This document shows, one piece after another, positions 6,982 through 13,506 of a stretch of 13,506 nt of DNA (positions are counted from its first letter, which is position 1; each line of letters opens with the position of its first letter). The stretch covers positions 1 to 13,506 of the forward strand of contig CACXYG010000019.1 in assembly GCA_902771745.1 (NCBI GenBank), in the 5' to 3' direction. The stretch is from an uncultured Erysipelotrichaceae bacterium. Its GTDB lineage: Bacteria; Bacillota_I; Bacilli_A; RFN20; CAG-288. The position numbers were made by a program, and so were the translations under genes. The notes under the pieces are model-generated. The model was not told the origin of the DNA and searched no databases. It saw only the letters and a list, made by a program, of their open reading frames with translations.

Positions 6982-7135
6982 GGTATGGATGAGGTATTGC
7001 AGGTGGTTGGTTGACAATAATGAACCAGTTGATGGTGTTATAAAAGGTTGGTTTGGCTTTTACTCGGTTGAAACCGAGTGAAATGAAATTTATTGGAAGA
7101 GAAAAAAGAAAACCCGACTATCAGAACTTATTGAT
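6982..7135. other. Unassigned stretch with a small perfect hairpin
   Basis: No gene that I recognise. ACTCGGT/ACCGAGT around TGAA (7062-7079) forms a 7-bp hairpin without a T run on either strand. The plus strand can be read as a few short open stretches, one of which begins MKFIGREK at 7082, but none continues far. Together with the broken regulator beside it, this looks like gene debris. Confidence 0.4.
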
Positions 7136-7469
7136 AATCCAGAATATTCTACGGGTTTGATGATGAAATCCACCGCATCAACTTCAAATCCTTTAACTGC
7201 CATCTGTGCTAGATCAGTGACGAAAGCAATGTTGACATCTTTATCTTTTAAACGCAATTCTTTTGCGATATCAATACCATTTTTGTAAGGCATATCGATA
7301 TCTAGGAAGACAATATCGTAAATCGGTTTGTATTCGTCTAAAAAAGAAAGGCCTTCATGAAAAATTGTGGTCTTGATGGTTAGACCGATTTCCTGCCCGC
7401 TTGTTTAAGACATTCTGTCAGACGATGGAGATCGTCTTGAGAGTCCTCAGTGATTGCAATTTGTAATAA
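7136..7469 (-). pseudogene. Remnant LytTR-type response regulator, receiver domain only
   Basis: The minus strand carries a receiver domain in two frames. The front piece reads LLQIAITEDSQDDLHRLTE and hits a stop after KSV. One frame over it resumes as GLTIKTTIFHEGLSFLDEY, then DIVFLDIDMPYKNGIDIA, and reaches AVDFIIKPVEYSG. The break is near 7395-7400 (minus-strand GCGGGCAGG) and fits loss of one base. All receiver residues survive: the acidic ED pair, the phosphoacceptor Asp in FLDIDMP, Thr in FVTD and Lys in IKPV. After EYSG (about 7137) similarity stops; the LytTR DNA-binding domain expected in AgrA/VirR-type regulators is absent. No start codon stands where one is expected (TTA at 7467-7469). 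The partner histidine kinase is not in the window. An assembly error could explain the frameshift, but not the missing C-terminal half. Confidence 0.75.
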
Positions 7470-7489
7470 TTTCCTGACAATTGTAAAAA

Positions 7490-7511
7490 ATATACTATAT
7501 ATCGTGTATAT
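7490..7511. repeat. Inverted repeat upstream of the broken response regulator
   Basis: ATATAC (7490-7495) and GTATAT (7506-7511) form an inverted repeat with a 10-base centre, in the AT-rich gap between the regulator remnant and the kinase-AraD gene. CTGACA (7473-7478) and TATATA (7496-7501), 17 bases apart, make a plausible plus-strand promoter with no gene in front of it. The repeat may be an old operator of the two-component genes. No terminator for the AraD gene was found in 7512-7589. Confidence 0.3.
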
Positions 7512-7589
7512 TTAAATCTCTTTTATCAAAAAAACAAAGTGATCAAAGAATGTTTTCGAATGCAAAAGAACATGATTATAACCGATGTG

Positions 7590-8906
7590 TTAACCCTTCT
7601 TGGTCTGACCGTAATACGCATTCTTACCATGCTTTCTTTGGTAATGTTTGTCCATTAGATAAGTTGGCGCTTTTTGGACTTTCGGATTGATTTGCTCACT
7701 TAGCAAAGCCATTTTAGCCACTTCTTCAATCACGGTTGCATGATAGACAGCTTCTTGTCCATCTTTACCAAAAGCAAAGACGCCATGATGAGAGACGAGA
7801 CAACCAGGCATAGATTTCATATCTTTATCATGGAATAACTCGTTGATGACAAGACCGGTGTTTTTCTCGTAATCTGATTCGATTTCTTTCTTTGTAAGTT
7901 CTCTTGCACAAGGGATGTCGCCATAGAAATAATCGGCATGAGTGGTTCCATAGGCTGGAATATCACGTCCCGCTTGAGCAAACGCGGTAGCATATGTGGA
8001 ATGTGTATGAACAATACCGCCGACTTCGGGATGAGCTTTATAGATTTCAACATGAGTCTTGGTATCAGAACTTGGTCGGTATTTTCCTTCAATCACATTA
8101 CCGTCAAGGTCTAAGACAACCATATCATCTGCAGTCATATAATCATAACTGACACCGCTTGGCTTGATGATGATGCGTTTATGTTCTCTATCGATTTGAG
8201 AAACGTTACCCCAAGTAAATAAAACAAGATGGTTTCTTACTAAATCCAAGTTAGCTTGGAGAACAATTTCTTTTAAATTTTGAATTTTTTTGTTTTCTTG
8301 TTTCGTAAGATCTTTTAAAAGTGGCAATAATTTTCTAAAGTTTTGCTCATAAGTTTCAATGCCGGTAGTGATATCAGGGACGGGGAGAATGTTGGTCAGT
8401 TTCTTTTTGGCAAAAACTTTTTTCTTGAGGTATTCCTTTAACGTGAGTTGTTTTTCAAAAAGAAAACTGGCTAAGACAGCTATACCAAAGGGACCGCCAT
8501 CAACTGTGTTTTTCATTAAAGAAATTTTTGTCTGCAAGCCACTTGCCAAATAAACGGAAGCGACATCCTTGGTCTTGAAAATACCACCTTGAGCCATAAA
8601 TCGTTCGATGTGAACGTTTTCTTTCTTTTTCAGGATATCCAAACCCATTTTCAAAGCGGTAAAAGAAGCGTAGATTTCCGCTTTCATCAAATTGGCAAGT
8701 GAGAGTTCTTGAGAATGATAGATTATCGGGCATGCTTGAGAAATCTTCAGGGTGTGTTCACCAGAGAGCAGATTTGAAGCAACCACTCCATGACAATCAT
8801 CATCTCCTTTTAAAGAGTGAAGGAATAATTTCTGATAGATATCATCCGCTTTTTTTCTTCCCATCAACTTATCATATTGTTCGAATAGGGAGACGATGTT
8901 ATTGAT
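7590..8906 (-). CDS. araD: Ribulokinase-type FGGY kinase (C-terminal half) fused to L-ribulose-5-phosphate 4-epimerase
   Basis: One open frame joins two consecutive L-arabinose enzymes. Residues are counted from the ATG-flanking codon at 8867. About 1-185 match the C-terminal half of ribulokinase-like FGGY kinases: GVVASNLLSGEHT at 27-39, LSLANLMKAEIYASF at 55-69, MAQGGIFKTK at 91-100, DGGPFGIAVLASF at 123-135. About 195-425 are a complete AraD, which converts L-ribulose 5-phosphate to D-xylulose 5-phosphate: FTWGNVSQID at 217-226, PSSDTKTH at 265-272, zinc ligands H287 and H289 (HTHST) and H360/H361 (SHHGVF), catalytic D312 (THADYFYG) and the C-terminal tyrosine Y418/Y419. No stop and no natural AraD start separates them. 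The kinase frame remains open and kinase-like upstream (INNIVSLFEQYDKLMG) to about 8906, where the joint cuts it. The nucleotide-fold N-terminal half is missing, so the kinase cannot work as present. Confidence 0.85.
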   Translation of the reverse strand: MNNIVSLFEQYDKLMGRKKADDIYQKLFLHSLKGDDDCHGVVASNLLSGEHTLKISQACPIIYHSQELSLANLMKAEIYASFTALKMGLDILKKKENVHIERFMAQGGIFKTKDVASVYLASGLQTKISLMKNTVDGGPFGIAVLASFLFEKQLTLKEYLKKKVFAKKKLTNILPVPDITTGIETYEQNFRKLLPLLKDLTKQENKKIQNLKEIVLQANLDLVRNHLVLFTWGNVSQIDREHKRIIIKPSGVSYDYMTADDMVVLDLDGNVIEGKYRPSSDTKTHVEIYKAHPEVGGIVHTHSTYATAFAQAGRDIPAYGTTHADYFYGDIPCARELTKKEIESDYEKNTGLVINELFHDKDMKSMPGCLVSHHGVFAFGKDGQEAVYHATVIEEVAKMALLSEQINPKVQKAPTYLMDKHYQRKHGKNAYYGQTKKG

Positions 8907-8930
8907 GAGGAGTCGATACTTGTCGACTTA
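8889..8930. other. Joint between two unlike genome segments
   Basis: The minus-strand kinase reads sensibly up to INNIVSLF (about 8906) and then runs into RLL and a stop at 8928-8930. The plus-strand gene to the right is open only from 8889, after a TAG at 8886-8888, and has no start codon before the family-like sequence begins. Both genes are therefore cut at the same few bases. Codon use and gene families change across this point. No insertion sequence end, integrase or tRNA target is visible. Confidence 0.7.
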
Positions 8931-9683
8931 TTTGATGATGCTCATCGAGAAGAAGTCTATGCGAATCGAGCAGTAACAACCCTTAGAACAAATGGCGGGT
9001 ACGATGCAGACGATGATGATTTTGATTTGCATAAGCTTCAAAAGGTGATAGATGACACCTGTGAAACACTGGGATTAAAAACAGATATAGAACACAAGAG
9101 TACCGCAGACGCCAGTGTATATGATGCAATAATAGAAGAGTATCGAGAGGCGATGAATGGAAATGAGTCATTATATAAAGAGAGTATTAATGACGAAGAT
9201 GCATTTAAATCTGTATATCCTCATGTATGCGCTTTTGCTCCAACAGTGGTATATGGAACTGGCTTAGATTTGAAATATGCATATTATGATATAGATGGCA
9301 ACGGTTCTATGGAACTTCTCATTGGCGGTGATTATGACACCCCCTGTGTTTTAGACATTATCACTTACGACGGGAATGCTGCACACGGATGCTTCACTGA
9401 TGAATGGATTGGTGAAAGAAATTCCCTTTATATTTATAAAGATGGAACAATCCGATATCATGGCAGCGGTGGTGCAACATTCCACACAGAAGATTTATAC
9501 AGATTATCTTCAAACGGCTATGATTTGGAGTTGATAAATCATTATGAGGTAGATTGGGAAAGCTATTCAGATGCAGTCTATTATGATGGCGAAAAATATT
9601 TAACTCCTGAAGAATTTAACAAAATTACTGAAGAACTCGGATATATTTCACCAGAGTGGTTTTCTTTTCTTGAAAACAGGTGA
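8904..9683 (+). CDS. C-terminal part of an uncharacterised protein with DIDGNG motif (5' cut at joint)
   Basis: About 259 residues remain. I do not recognise a named family. The first part is acidic and helical-looking (LFDDAHREEVYANRAV, then DADDDDFD at 9003-9026). The second part has YYDIDGNGSMELLIGG (about 9282-9329), a DxDGNG calcium-loop or FG-GAP-like motif common in secreted proteins of gut Clostridia, followed by strands rich in Tyr, Trp and Asp. No start codon with a ribosome site precedes the conserved region; the earliest usable TTG (9027) lacks one, so the gene almost certainly began left of the joint in its source genome. No membrane segment lies in the visible part, so any signal peptide would be in the lost portion. 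It is 46 bases upstream of the kinase and probably in its operon. The TPR protein further right carries a similar DxTGDG motif. Confidence 0.6.
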   Translation, partial: DEESILVDLFDDAHREEVYANRAVTTLRTNGGYDADDDDFDLHKLQKVIDDTCETLGLKTDIEHKSTADASVYDAIIEEYREAMNGNESLYKESINDEDAFKSVYPHVCAFAPTVVYGTGLDLKYAYYDIDGNGSMELLIGGDYDTPCVLDIITYDGNAAHGCFTDEWIGERNSLYIYKDGTIRYHGSGGATFHTEDLYRLSSNGYDLELINHYEVDWESYSDAVYYDGEKYLTPEEFNKITEELGYISPEWFSFLENR

Positions 9684-9697
9684 ACGGGTGAGGAAAC

Positions 9698-9733
9698 ATG
9701 CTGACGTGGATCTTGCAGAGGATATATAGATGA
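9698..9733 (+). CDS. Possible 11-codon ORF overlapping the kinase start
   Basis: GTGAGGAAAC precedes an ATG at 9698 that opens MLTWILQRIYR and stops with TGA at 9731-9733. The stop overlaps the kinase ATG as ATGA, the classic arrangement for translational coupling. It may be a real leader peptide, a leftover gene end or chance. The kinase also has its own AGAGGA site inside this ORF. Confidence 0.25.
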   Translation: MLTWILQRIYR

Positions 9734-11910
9734 ATCATATATGGGAAGGAAGCCTTACAGAAAAAGTCTTTCCGGGAAAAGAGTCCGGAACTGAAGGCTT
9801 AAGTCCGGATGCTGAGGATCCATTCCGAGACTCTGTAGAAGATACCTATATCATTGAAGGACAGATCGGGGCAGGCAGCGGAGGAATAGTATATAAGGCA
9901 TACCACAAACGTCTTAAAAAACCTTTAGTTCTGAAAAAGATAAAAATTCCACACCAGAATATAGAGGAGAATCGGCGGGAGGCCGATATTTTGAAGCAGC
10001 TTCGGCATTCTTATCTTCCGGGGGTTCTGGATTTTATTACCATTGCCGGAGATATATATACTGTCATGGACTTTATTGACGGAGATACTCTTTCGGATTG
10101 CCTGAGTGGAGGGCGTCTCTTCACTCAGAACGAGGCTGTGAAGTATAGTTGTCAGCTGCTGGAAGCACTCAAGTACCTGCATGAACAGCCAATTCCGGTT
10201 CTGCATGGGGATATCAAGCCTTCCAACATCATGCTGACAAAGGCAGGAAATATTTGTCTGATTGATTTTAATATTTCCGGGTATCTTATGAATGGTTGTG
10301 TTCCTGTGAACGGATACTCGAAAGGATTCGCATCTCCCGAGCAGGAACAGGCGATTCAGGAAGCAATAATGCGCGGCGGATTTGTTCGCCCTGGTGCAAT
10401 TGATGAGAGGAGTGATTTGTACAGCGCCGGAGCGATTCTTTTTGTGCTCCTCACTGGGAAAAATCCGGAAAGAGATGAAATGTGGCTTCAGGAAGAGATG
10501 AAGGCACAAGGCATCAGTGACGGCATTATCCATGTGGTATTAAAAGCGCTTAATGAGAATCCTGATAATCGATATGCATCCGCTGATCAGATGCTTTCAG
10601 ATTTGAAAGATTATCGTAAGCTGGAGCACAGATACAAGGTTGAGAAGAGGTGTCGCATTGCGGCATCCGTTTTAGTTGCAGGTGTTTTGATTGCTATAGT
10701 TGTTATGGCAGGAAGCTATGTGAAGATCCGCAGCAAGGAGAAAGAGCAAATCTACCAGGAAAATCTCCTTGCCATGGAATCACAGGCAAATGACGTAAAA
10801 AATGACGGACAGAGGGAAAACATCGGCGAACAGGGAAGCGAATCCGAGAATGACTATCATCGAATGGTTGAATATTATAAGCAGTGTATAAAGCTGTTTC
10901 CGGAGCGGTGCGCTCCGAAGGTAGAGATGGCAAGATTTCTGTATAACTCCGGCAAATATGAAGAGTGCAGGAAATTTGTCCGGGAATCTCTGACGCAGGA
11001 AACAGATGCTGCAGCAGCTGGGGAGGAGGCAACAGCTTACGGAAAACTGTACTATCTGCTCGGGAATTGCTACGAGCATGCGGACTCTTTGGAGGAAGCG
11101 ATCCAGGCCTATGAATTTGCCATCAAAATGGATGAAAGCAATCCCGACTATTTCAGGGATTATGCAATAGCTCTTGTGAGAAACGGCAAAAAAGCACAGG
11201 CAGAAGACGTGCTGGAGGAAGCTAAAGAAAAAGGGCTTATGGAGAGTCAGATTTCGCTCGTTCGCGGTGAAATATACTTGGAACAAGGCAGTTATGAGGA
11301 AGCCGTGGAGGCGTTCAAAAGCTGCCTGACAGGAACAGAAGGGGAAGGAGACCGGCTAAGAGCATATCTTCTCATTTCAAAAGCATATGAGATGGCGGGA
11401 ATTACCAGGGAGAATATGCTGGAAACGGTCTCTATTTTGGAAGAGGCAAGGAGAAGCATTTCTTTGGACAGGAGAGCGCCGGTCCTGGAATGTCTTGCAC
11501 AGGCGTATATCCACTTACTCGATCTGACAGGAGATCTGGAGTATGCAGACAAAGGGGTATCAGTCTTTCAGGAGATCATACAGGACGGGTGGTCTGATGC
11601 CCAGACTTATAACAATATCATTGTTCTGCTGCAGAGAGAAGGGGATTTGGAACAAGCTGAAAAATATGCTGAGGAGATGCTTCGTTTATATCCTGACGAC
11701 TATCGATCATATAAGCGATCTGCCTTTATTGAAAATGCCAGGCAGGAGAGCCTGGACCCTGAAAGCAGAGATTACAGAAGATTTGTCTCATATTATCAGA
11801 AAGCGGATACCCTTTTAGGGCAGGTGTCCTTAGAACAGGAAGATGTTGAAATGCGAATTTTGCAAAATGCATATATGCAGCTTGTTTCAAAAGGATGGGT
11901 TTCTGAATAA
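9730..11910 (+). CDS. Membrane Ser/Thr protein kinase with extracytoplasmic TPR repeats
   Basis: A 726-aa eukaryotic-type kinase. The kinase domain is about 40-298: glycine loop GAGSGGIVYKA (47-57), ATP-site lysine K69 (or K70), helix-C E84, catalytic loop HGDIKPSN (159-166; D161), metal-binding D179 in LIDFN, and ASPEQ (201-205). It is a non-RD kinase (Gly before the catalytic Asp), and the DFG glycine is Asn. One membrane helix (about 311-330, AASVLVAGVLIAIVV) places residues 335-726 outside. That part is low-complexity to about 370 and then TPR-like: repeats with YYLLGNCYE, GEIYLEQGSYEEAVEAF, LISKAYEMAG and NNIIVLLQREGDLEQAEKYAE. No PASTA repeats are present, unlike PknB/PrkC. AGAGGA is 7 bases before the ATG. 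The likely role is to sense an external ligand or partner and phosphorylate cytoplasmic targets. The substrate is unknown. Confidence 0.87.
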   Translation: MNHIWEGSLTEKVFPGKESGTEGLSPDAEDPFRDSVEDTYIIEGQIGAGSGGIVYKAYHKRLKKPLVLKKIKIPHQNIEENRREADILKQLRHSYLPGVLDFITIAGDIYTVMDFIDGDTLSDCLSGGRLFTQNEAVKYSCQLLEALKYLHEQPIPVLHGDIKPSNIMLTKAGNICLIDFNISGYLMNGCVPVNGYSKGFASPEQEQAIQEAIMRGGFVRPGAIDERSDLYSAGAILFVLLTGKNPERDEMWLQEEMKAQGISDGIIHVVLKALNENPDNRYASADQMLSDLKDYRKLEHRYKVEKRCRIAASVLVAGVLIAIVVMAGSYVKIRSKEKEQIYQENLLAMESQANDVKNDGQRENIGEQGSESENDYHRMVEYYKQCIKLFPERCAPKVEMARFLYNSGKYEECRKFVRESLTQETDAAAAGEEATAYGKLYYLLGNCYEHADSLEEAIQAYEFAIKMDESNPDYFRDYAIALVRNGKKAQAEDVLEEAKEKGLMESQISLVRGEIYLEQGSYEEAVEAFKSCLTGTEGEGDRLRAYLLISKAYEMAGITRENMLETVSILEEARRSISLDRRAPVLECLAQAYIHLLDLTGDLEYADKGVSVFQEIIQDGWSDAQTYNNIIVLLQREGDLEQAEKYAEEMLRLYPDDYRSYKRSAFIENARQESLDPESRDYRRFVSYYQKADTLLGQVSLEQEDVEMRILQNAYMQLVSKGWVSE

Positions 11911-12011
11911 AAAAGAACATTGTATCGGATAAAACAGAAACGTAAGAGAAGCTAAGATCAGTTCGCAGCGGCTGTTATTATTTTTGACTGAAATGGGGCT
12001 GGAAAAGGAGT

Positions 12012-13506
12012 ATGACAATCAAAAACAAGGACTGGAAAACGACGATACTGATATTTGTCATGGCTGCGGCTGTGGTATTGGCAATTGTATCGACAGTAAT
12101 ATATACGATGAGAGGCAAATCCCGTTCCGGGGGTATTGAAGAAAAGCTCAGGCTTGGACAAAGGTATTTGTCCGAGCTGGATTACGACAAAGCAATCACC
12201 GTATTTGAAGATGTAATAAAGATTGATGACAGAAATACGGAAGCCTATGCCGGACTTGGCGATGCATTCACAGGAAAGAAGGAATGGACTTCTGCTGTTA
12301 AAAGCTACGACAATGCAGTCCGTACACTGGCTGAATCATCGCTGGACGATGGAACTGAGTATACCGAGGAGCGTCTGCTTGCCGCCTTTTCGGACGGATC
12401 TGTGAGGCCCGTTTCCGGGGTCCTGACAGAGGAACTGGATAAGTCATATGTTCTCAAAATCAACGAGAACAGAGTCAATGCCATTGAATCAGGTCTGGCA
12501 GAAATATACTCGGAGGATGGTGGATCTGAGGAGATGGAAGAATGGCTGGATGAGACAGGTCATTCGGATTACGTTCCGAGAGATAAAGAAATAGCTGCTG
12601 TTTTTACACAGAGCGGTGAAACGAGTGAGAGCAAAACCGACATTGATGAAACTGTGCATCCCTATAGCATGGTGATCAATGAACTCACAGATCGCTATGG
12701 CACGCTCCGAATGGCTCAGGCGGAGAATAATAGTCAGGAGGCTGATGGGCTTTGCTATCTGGATCTTATTGACTTTACCGGAGACGGGAAAGACGAGTTA
12801 ATGGCAGTATGCAAAAATGAAGAGGAGGAACACTATACCGGCTATATCTATCAGGAAACATCGGGAGATGCGGAACTCCTGTTTGAGATTGATCAGATTG
12901 AAAATAATATCGAATTTGAATGGGATGACATCTATGTGACATATACAAGCGATACAGGATACGTTATCGAAACCGGCAGGAGTGAAGACTCGGGCTGGGA
13001 GGTTACATATTACTGGTATCGGGATGGTGCTTTCTCGAAGGTATACCATGTAAAATACGAGTGGAATGAAGAGAGTGGGGAATTCGAGAACGTAGAAAAT
13101 ACTGTGCTGGTTGATCTTGCGGACGATTATTACTCTGATGAAATGGGAGAGTATGCGAAGAGAGTAACGGTAAGGGGCTCTGGAGAATATGATGGTGATT
13201 ATTATTCTGTCGATATACAAAAGCTTCAGATGTCGATTGATGATACGTTCCGGAAATTGGGAATGGAGTCAACCAATATGCCTTCCGCACCTTCATCTAC
13301 AAAAGACCAACCGAGCATACCGGATGCGGATTCAAGTGCCATTCCTGCAGAAGCTGTATTTTCAGAGGAAAGTGTCGGGGAGCTTTCTAAAGCGGTGATC
13401 TTTAACTGTATTGAAAAAAACCTCGATTATTGGAAACCGGATATGGATGATGAAAGCTGCTTCTGGGACGTGATGGCCTTTTATTGCAACTTTGCGGATA
13501 GTTTCA
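12012..13506 (+). CDS. Membrane-anchored TPR protein with DxTGDG motif (3' end outside window)
   Basis: The frame is open from 12012 to the window end (498 codons, no stop). Residues about 11-32 are one membrane helix after a short basic start (MTIKNKDWK), so the rest should face outside. About 43-105 hold two TPR-like units (GQRYLSELDYDKAITVFEDV, then AYAGLGDAFTGKKEWTSAVK). Residues 247-263 contain LDLIDFTGDGKDEL, a calcium-loop or FG-GAP-like motif, followed by Tyr/Trp-rich strands. A Ser/Pro-rich linker lies near 422-440, and a new region begins before the cut. I recognise no named family. AGGAG ends only 1 base before the ATG, which is unusually tight, but no other in-frame start exists before the stop at 11985-11987. 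The 101 bases after the kinase stop hold no clear terminator, so one operon is likely. The shared layout with the kinase suggests a partner. Confidence 0.75.
   Translation, partial: MTIKNKDWKTTILIFVMAAAVVLAIVSTVIYTMRGKSRSGGIEEKLRLGQRYLSELDYDKAITVFEDVIKIDDRNTEAYAGLGDAFTGKKEWTSAVKSYDNAVRTLAESSLDDGTEYTEERLLAAFSDGSVRPVSGVLTEELDKSYVLKINENRVNAIESGLAEIYSEDGGSEEMEEWLDETGHSDYVPRDKEIAAVFTQSGETSESKTDIDETVHPYSMVINELTDRYGTLRMAQAENNSQEADGLCYLDLIDFTGDGKDELMAVCKNEEEEHYTGYIYQETSGDAELLFEIDQIENNIEFEWDDIYVTYTSDTGYVIETGRSEDSGWEVTYYWYRDGAFSKVYHVKYEWNEESGEFENVENTVLVDLADDYYSDEMGEYAKRVTVRGSGEYDGDYYSVDIQKLQMSIDDTFRKLGMESTNMPSAPSSTKDQPSIPDADSSAIPAEAVFSEESVGELSKAVIFNCIEKNLDYWKPDMDDESCFWDVMAFYCNFADSF

Noticed and set aside
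7082..7143. A plus-strand frame beginning MKFIGREK, like the start of a family of AAA ATPases
   Set aside because: Only eight residues match, there is no good ribosome site and the frame ends within about 20 codons; too little to call even a remnant.
9925..10533. A 202-codon minus-strand open frame inside the kinase domain
   Set aside because: It is antisense to conserved kinase motifs and its sequence resembles no family.
10901..10917. A CGGAGCG/CGCTCCG hairpin with 3-base loop
   Set aside because: It lies inside the kinase coding sequence, has no T run, and codes normal residues (PERCAP), so a terminator is not supported.
10780..11286. A 168-codon minus-strand open frame rich in Phe and Cys opposite the TPR region
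   Set aside because: It is a mirror of the Lys/Glu-rich TPR codons and has no start signal.
12798..13220. A 140-codon minus-strand open frame in the last gene
   Set aside because: It lies opposite a continuous 498-codon frame with a membrane helix and TPR units; its hydrophobic look comes from antisense of acidic codons.
1..13506. A CRISPR array, insertion sequence or phage genes
   Set aside because: No regularly spaced repeats, transposase or phage-like genes were seen on either strand.

Overview
The window falls into two parts that probably do not belong to the same genome. Positions 1 to about 8905 look like a low-GC Bacillota chromosome, most like an Erysipelotrichia-type gut anaerobe. 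This is inferred from gene families, AGA/CCA/GGT-rich codon use and strong AGGAGG ribosome sites; no search was run. From about 8905 to the end, gene content and codon use (GGA, CGG/CGC, CCG) look like a Lachnospiraceae-type Clostridium relative. At about 8889-8930 a gene on each strand is cut at the same place, so this is either an assembly chimera or a real recombination joint.

Left part, pentose use (1-5393). The window opens in the C-terminal half of a xylulokinase. It is followed by a convergent AraC-family regulator with a PocR sensory domain. A divergent three-gene operon comes next: a DUF4867 protein, an L-fucose/L-arabinose isomerase-family enzyme and a cytoplasmic GH43 glycosidase. 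A candidate CcpA (cre) site lies in the operon leader and a bidirectional terminator closes it. Together these genes read as release and catabolism of L-arabinose or xylose side chains. On the minus strand at 7590-8906 lies the C-terminal half of a ribulokinase-type FGGY kinase, fused in frame to a complete L-ribulose-5-phosphate 4-epimerase (AraD). That would take L-ribulose to D-xylulose 5-phosphate, the compound also made by the xylulokinase.

Left part, housekeeping and decay (5397-7589). An RluB/RsuA-type rRNA pseudouridine synthase is divergent from a YbaK-type prolyl-tRNA editing protein. A minus-strand tRNA with anticodon CAT has its own clear promoter and terminator and three deviations from conserved positions. 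Beyond it lie a decayed LytTR-type response regulator (a frameshift, and the output domain lost) and unassigned sequence.

Right part, kinase cluster (about 8904-13506). It holds a 5'-truncated protein with a DxDGNG calcium-loop-like motif, a possible 11-codon ORF overlapping the next start, a 726-aa membrane Ser/Thr kinase whose outside half is TPR repeats, and a membrane-anchored TPR protein that also carries a DxTGDGKDEL motif and runs off the window. This looks like a transmembrane kinase sensing system with partner surface proteins. It is the part most likely to hold undescribed biology, although the joint at about 8905 separates it from the rest.
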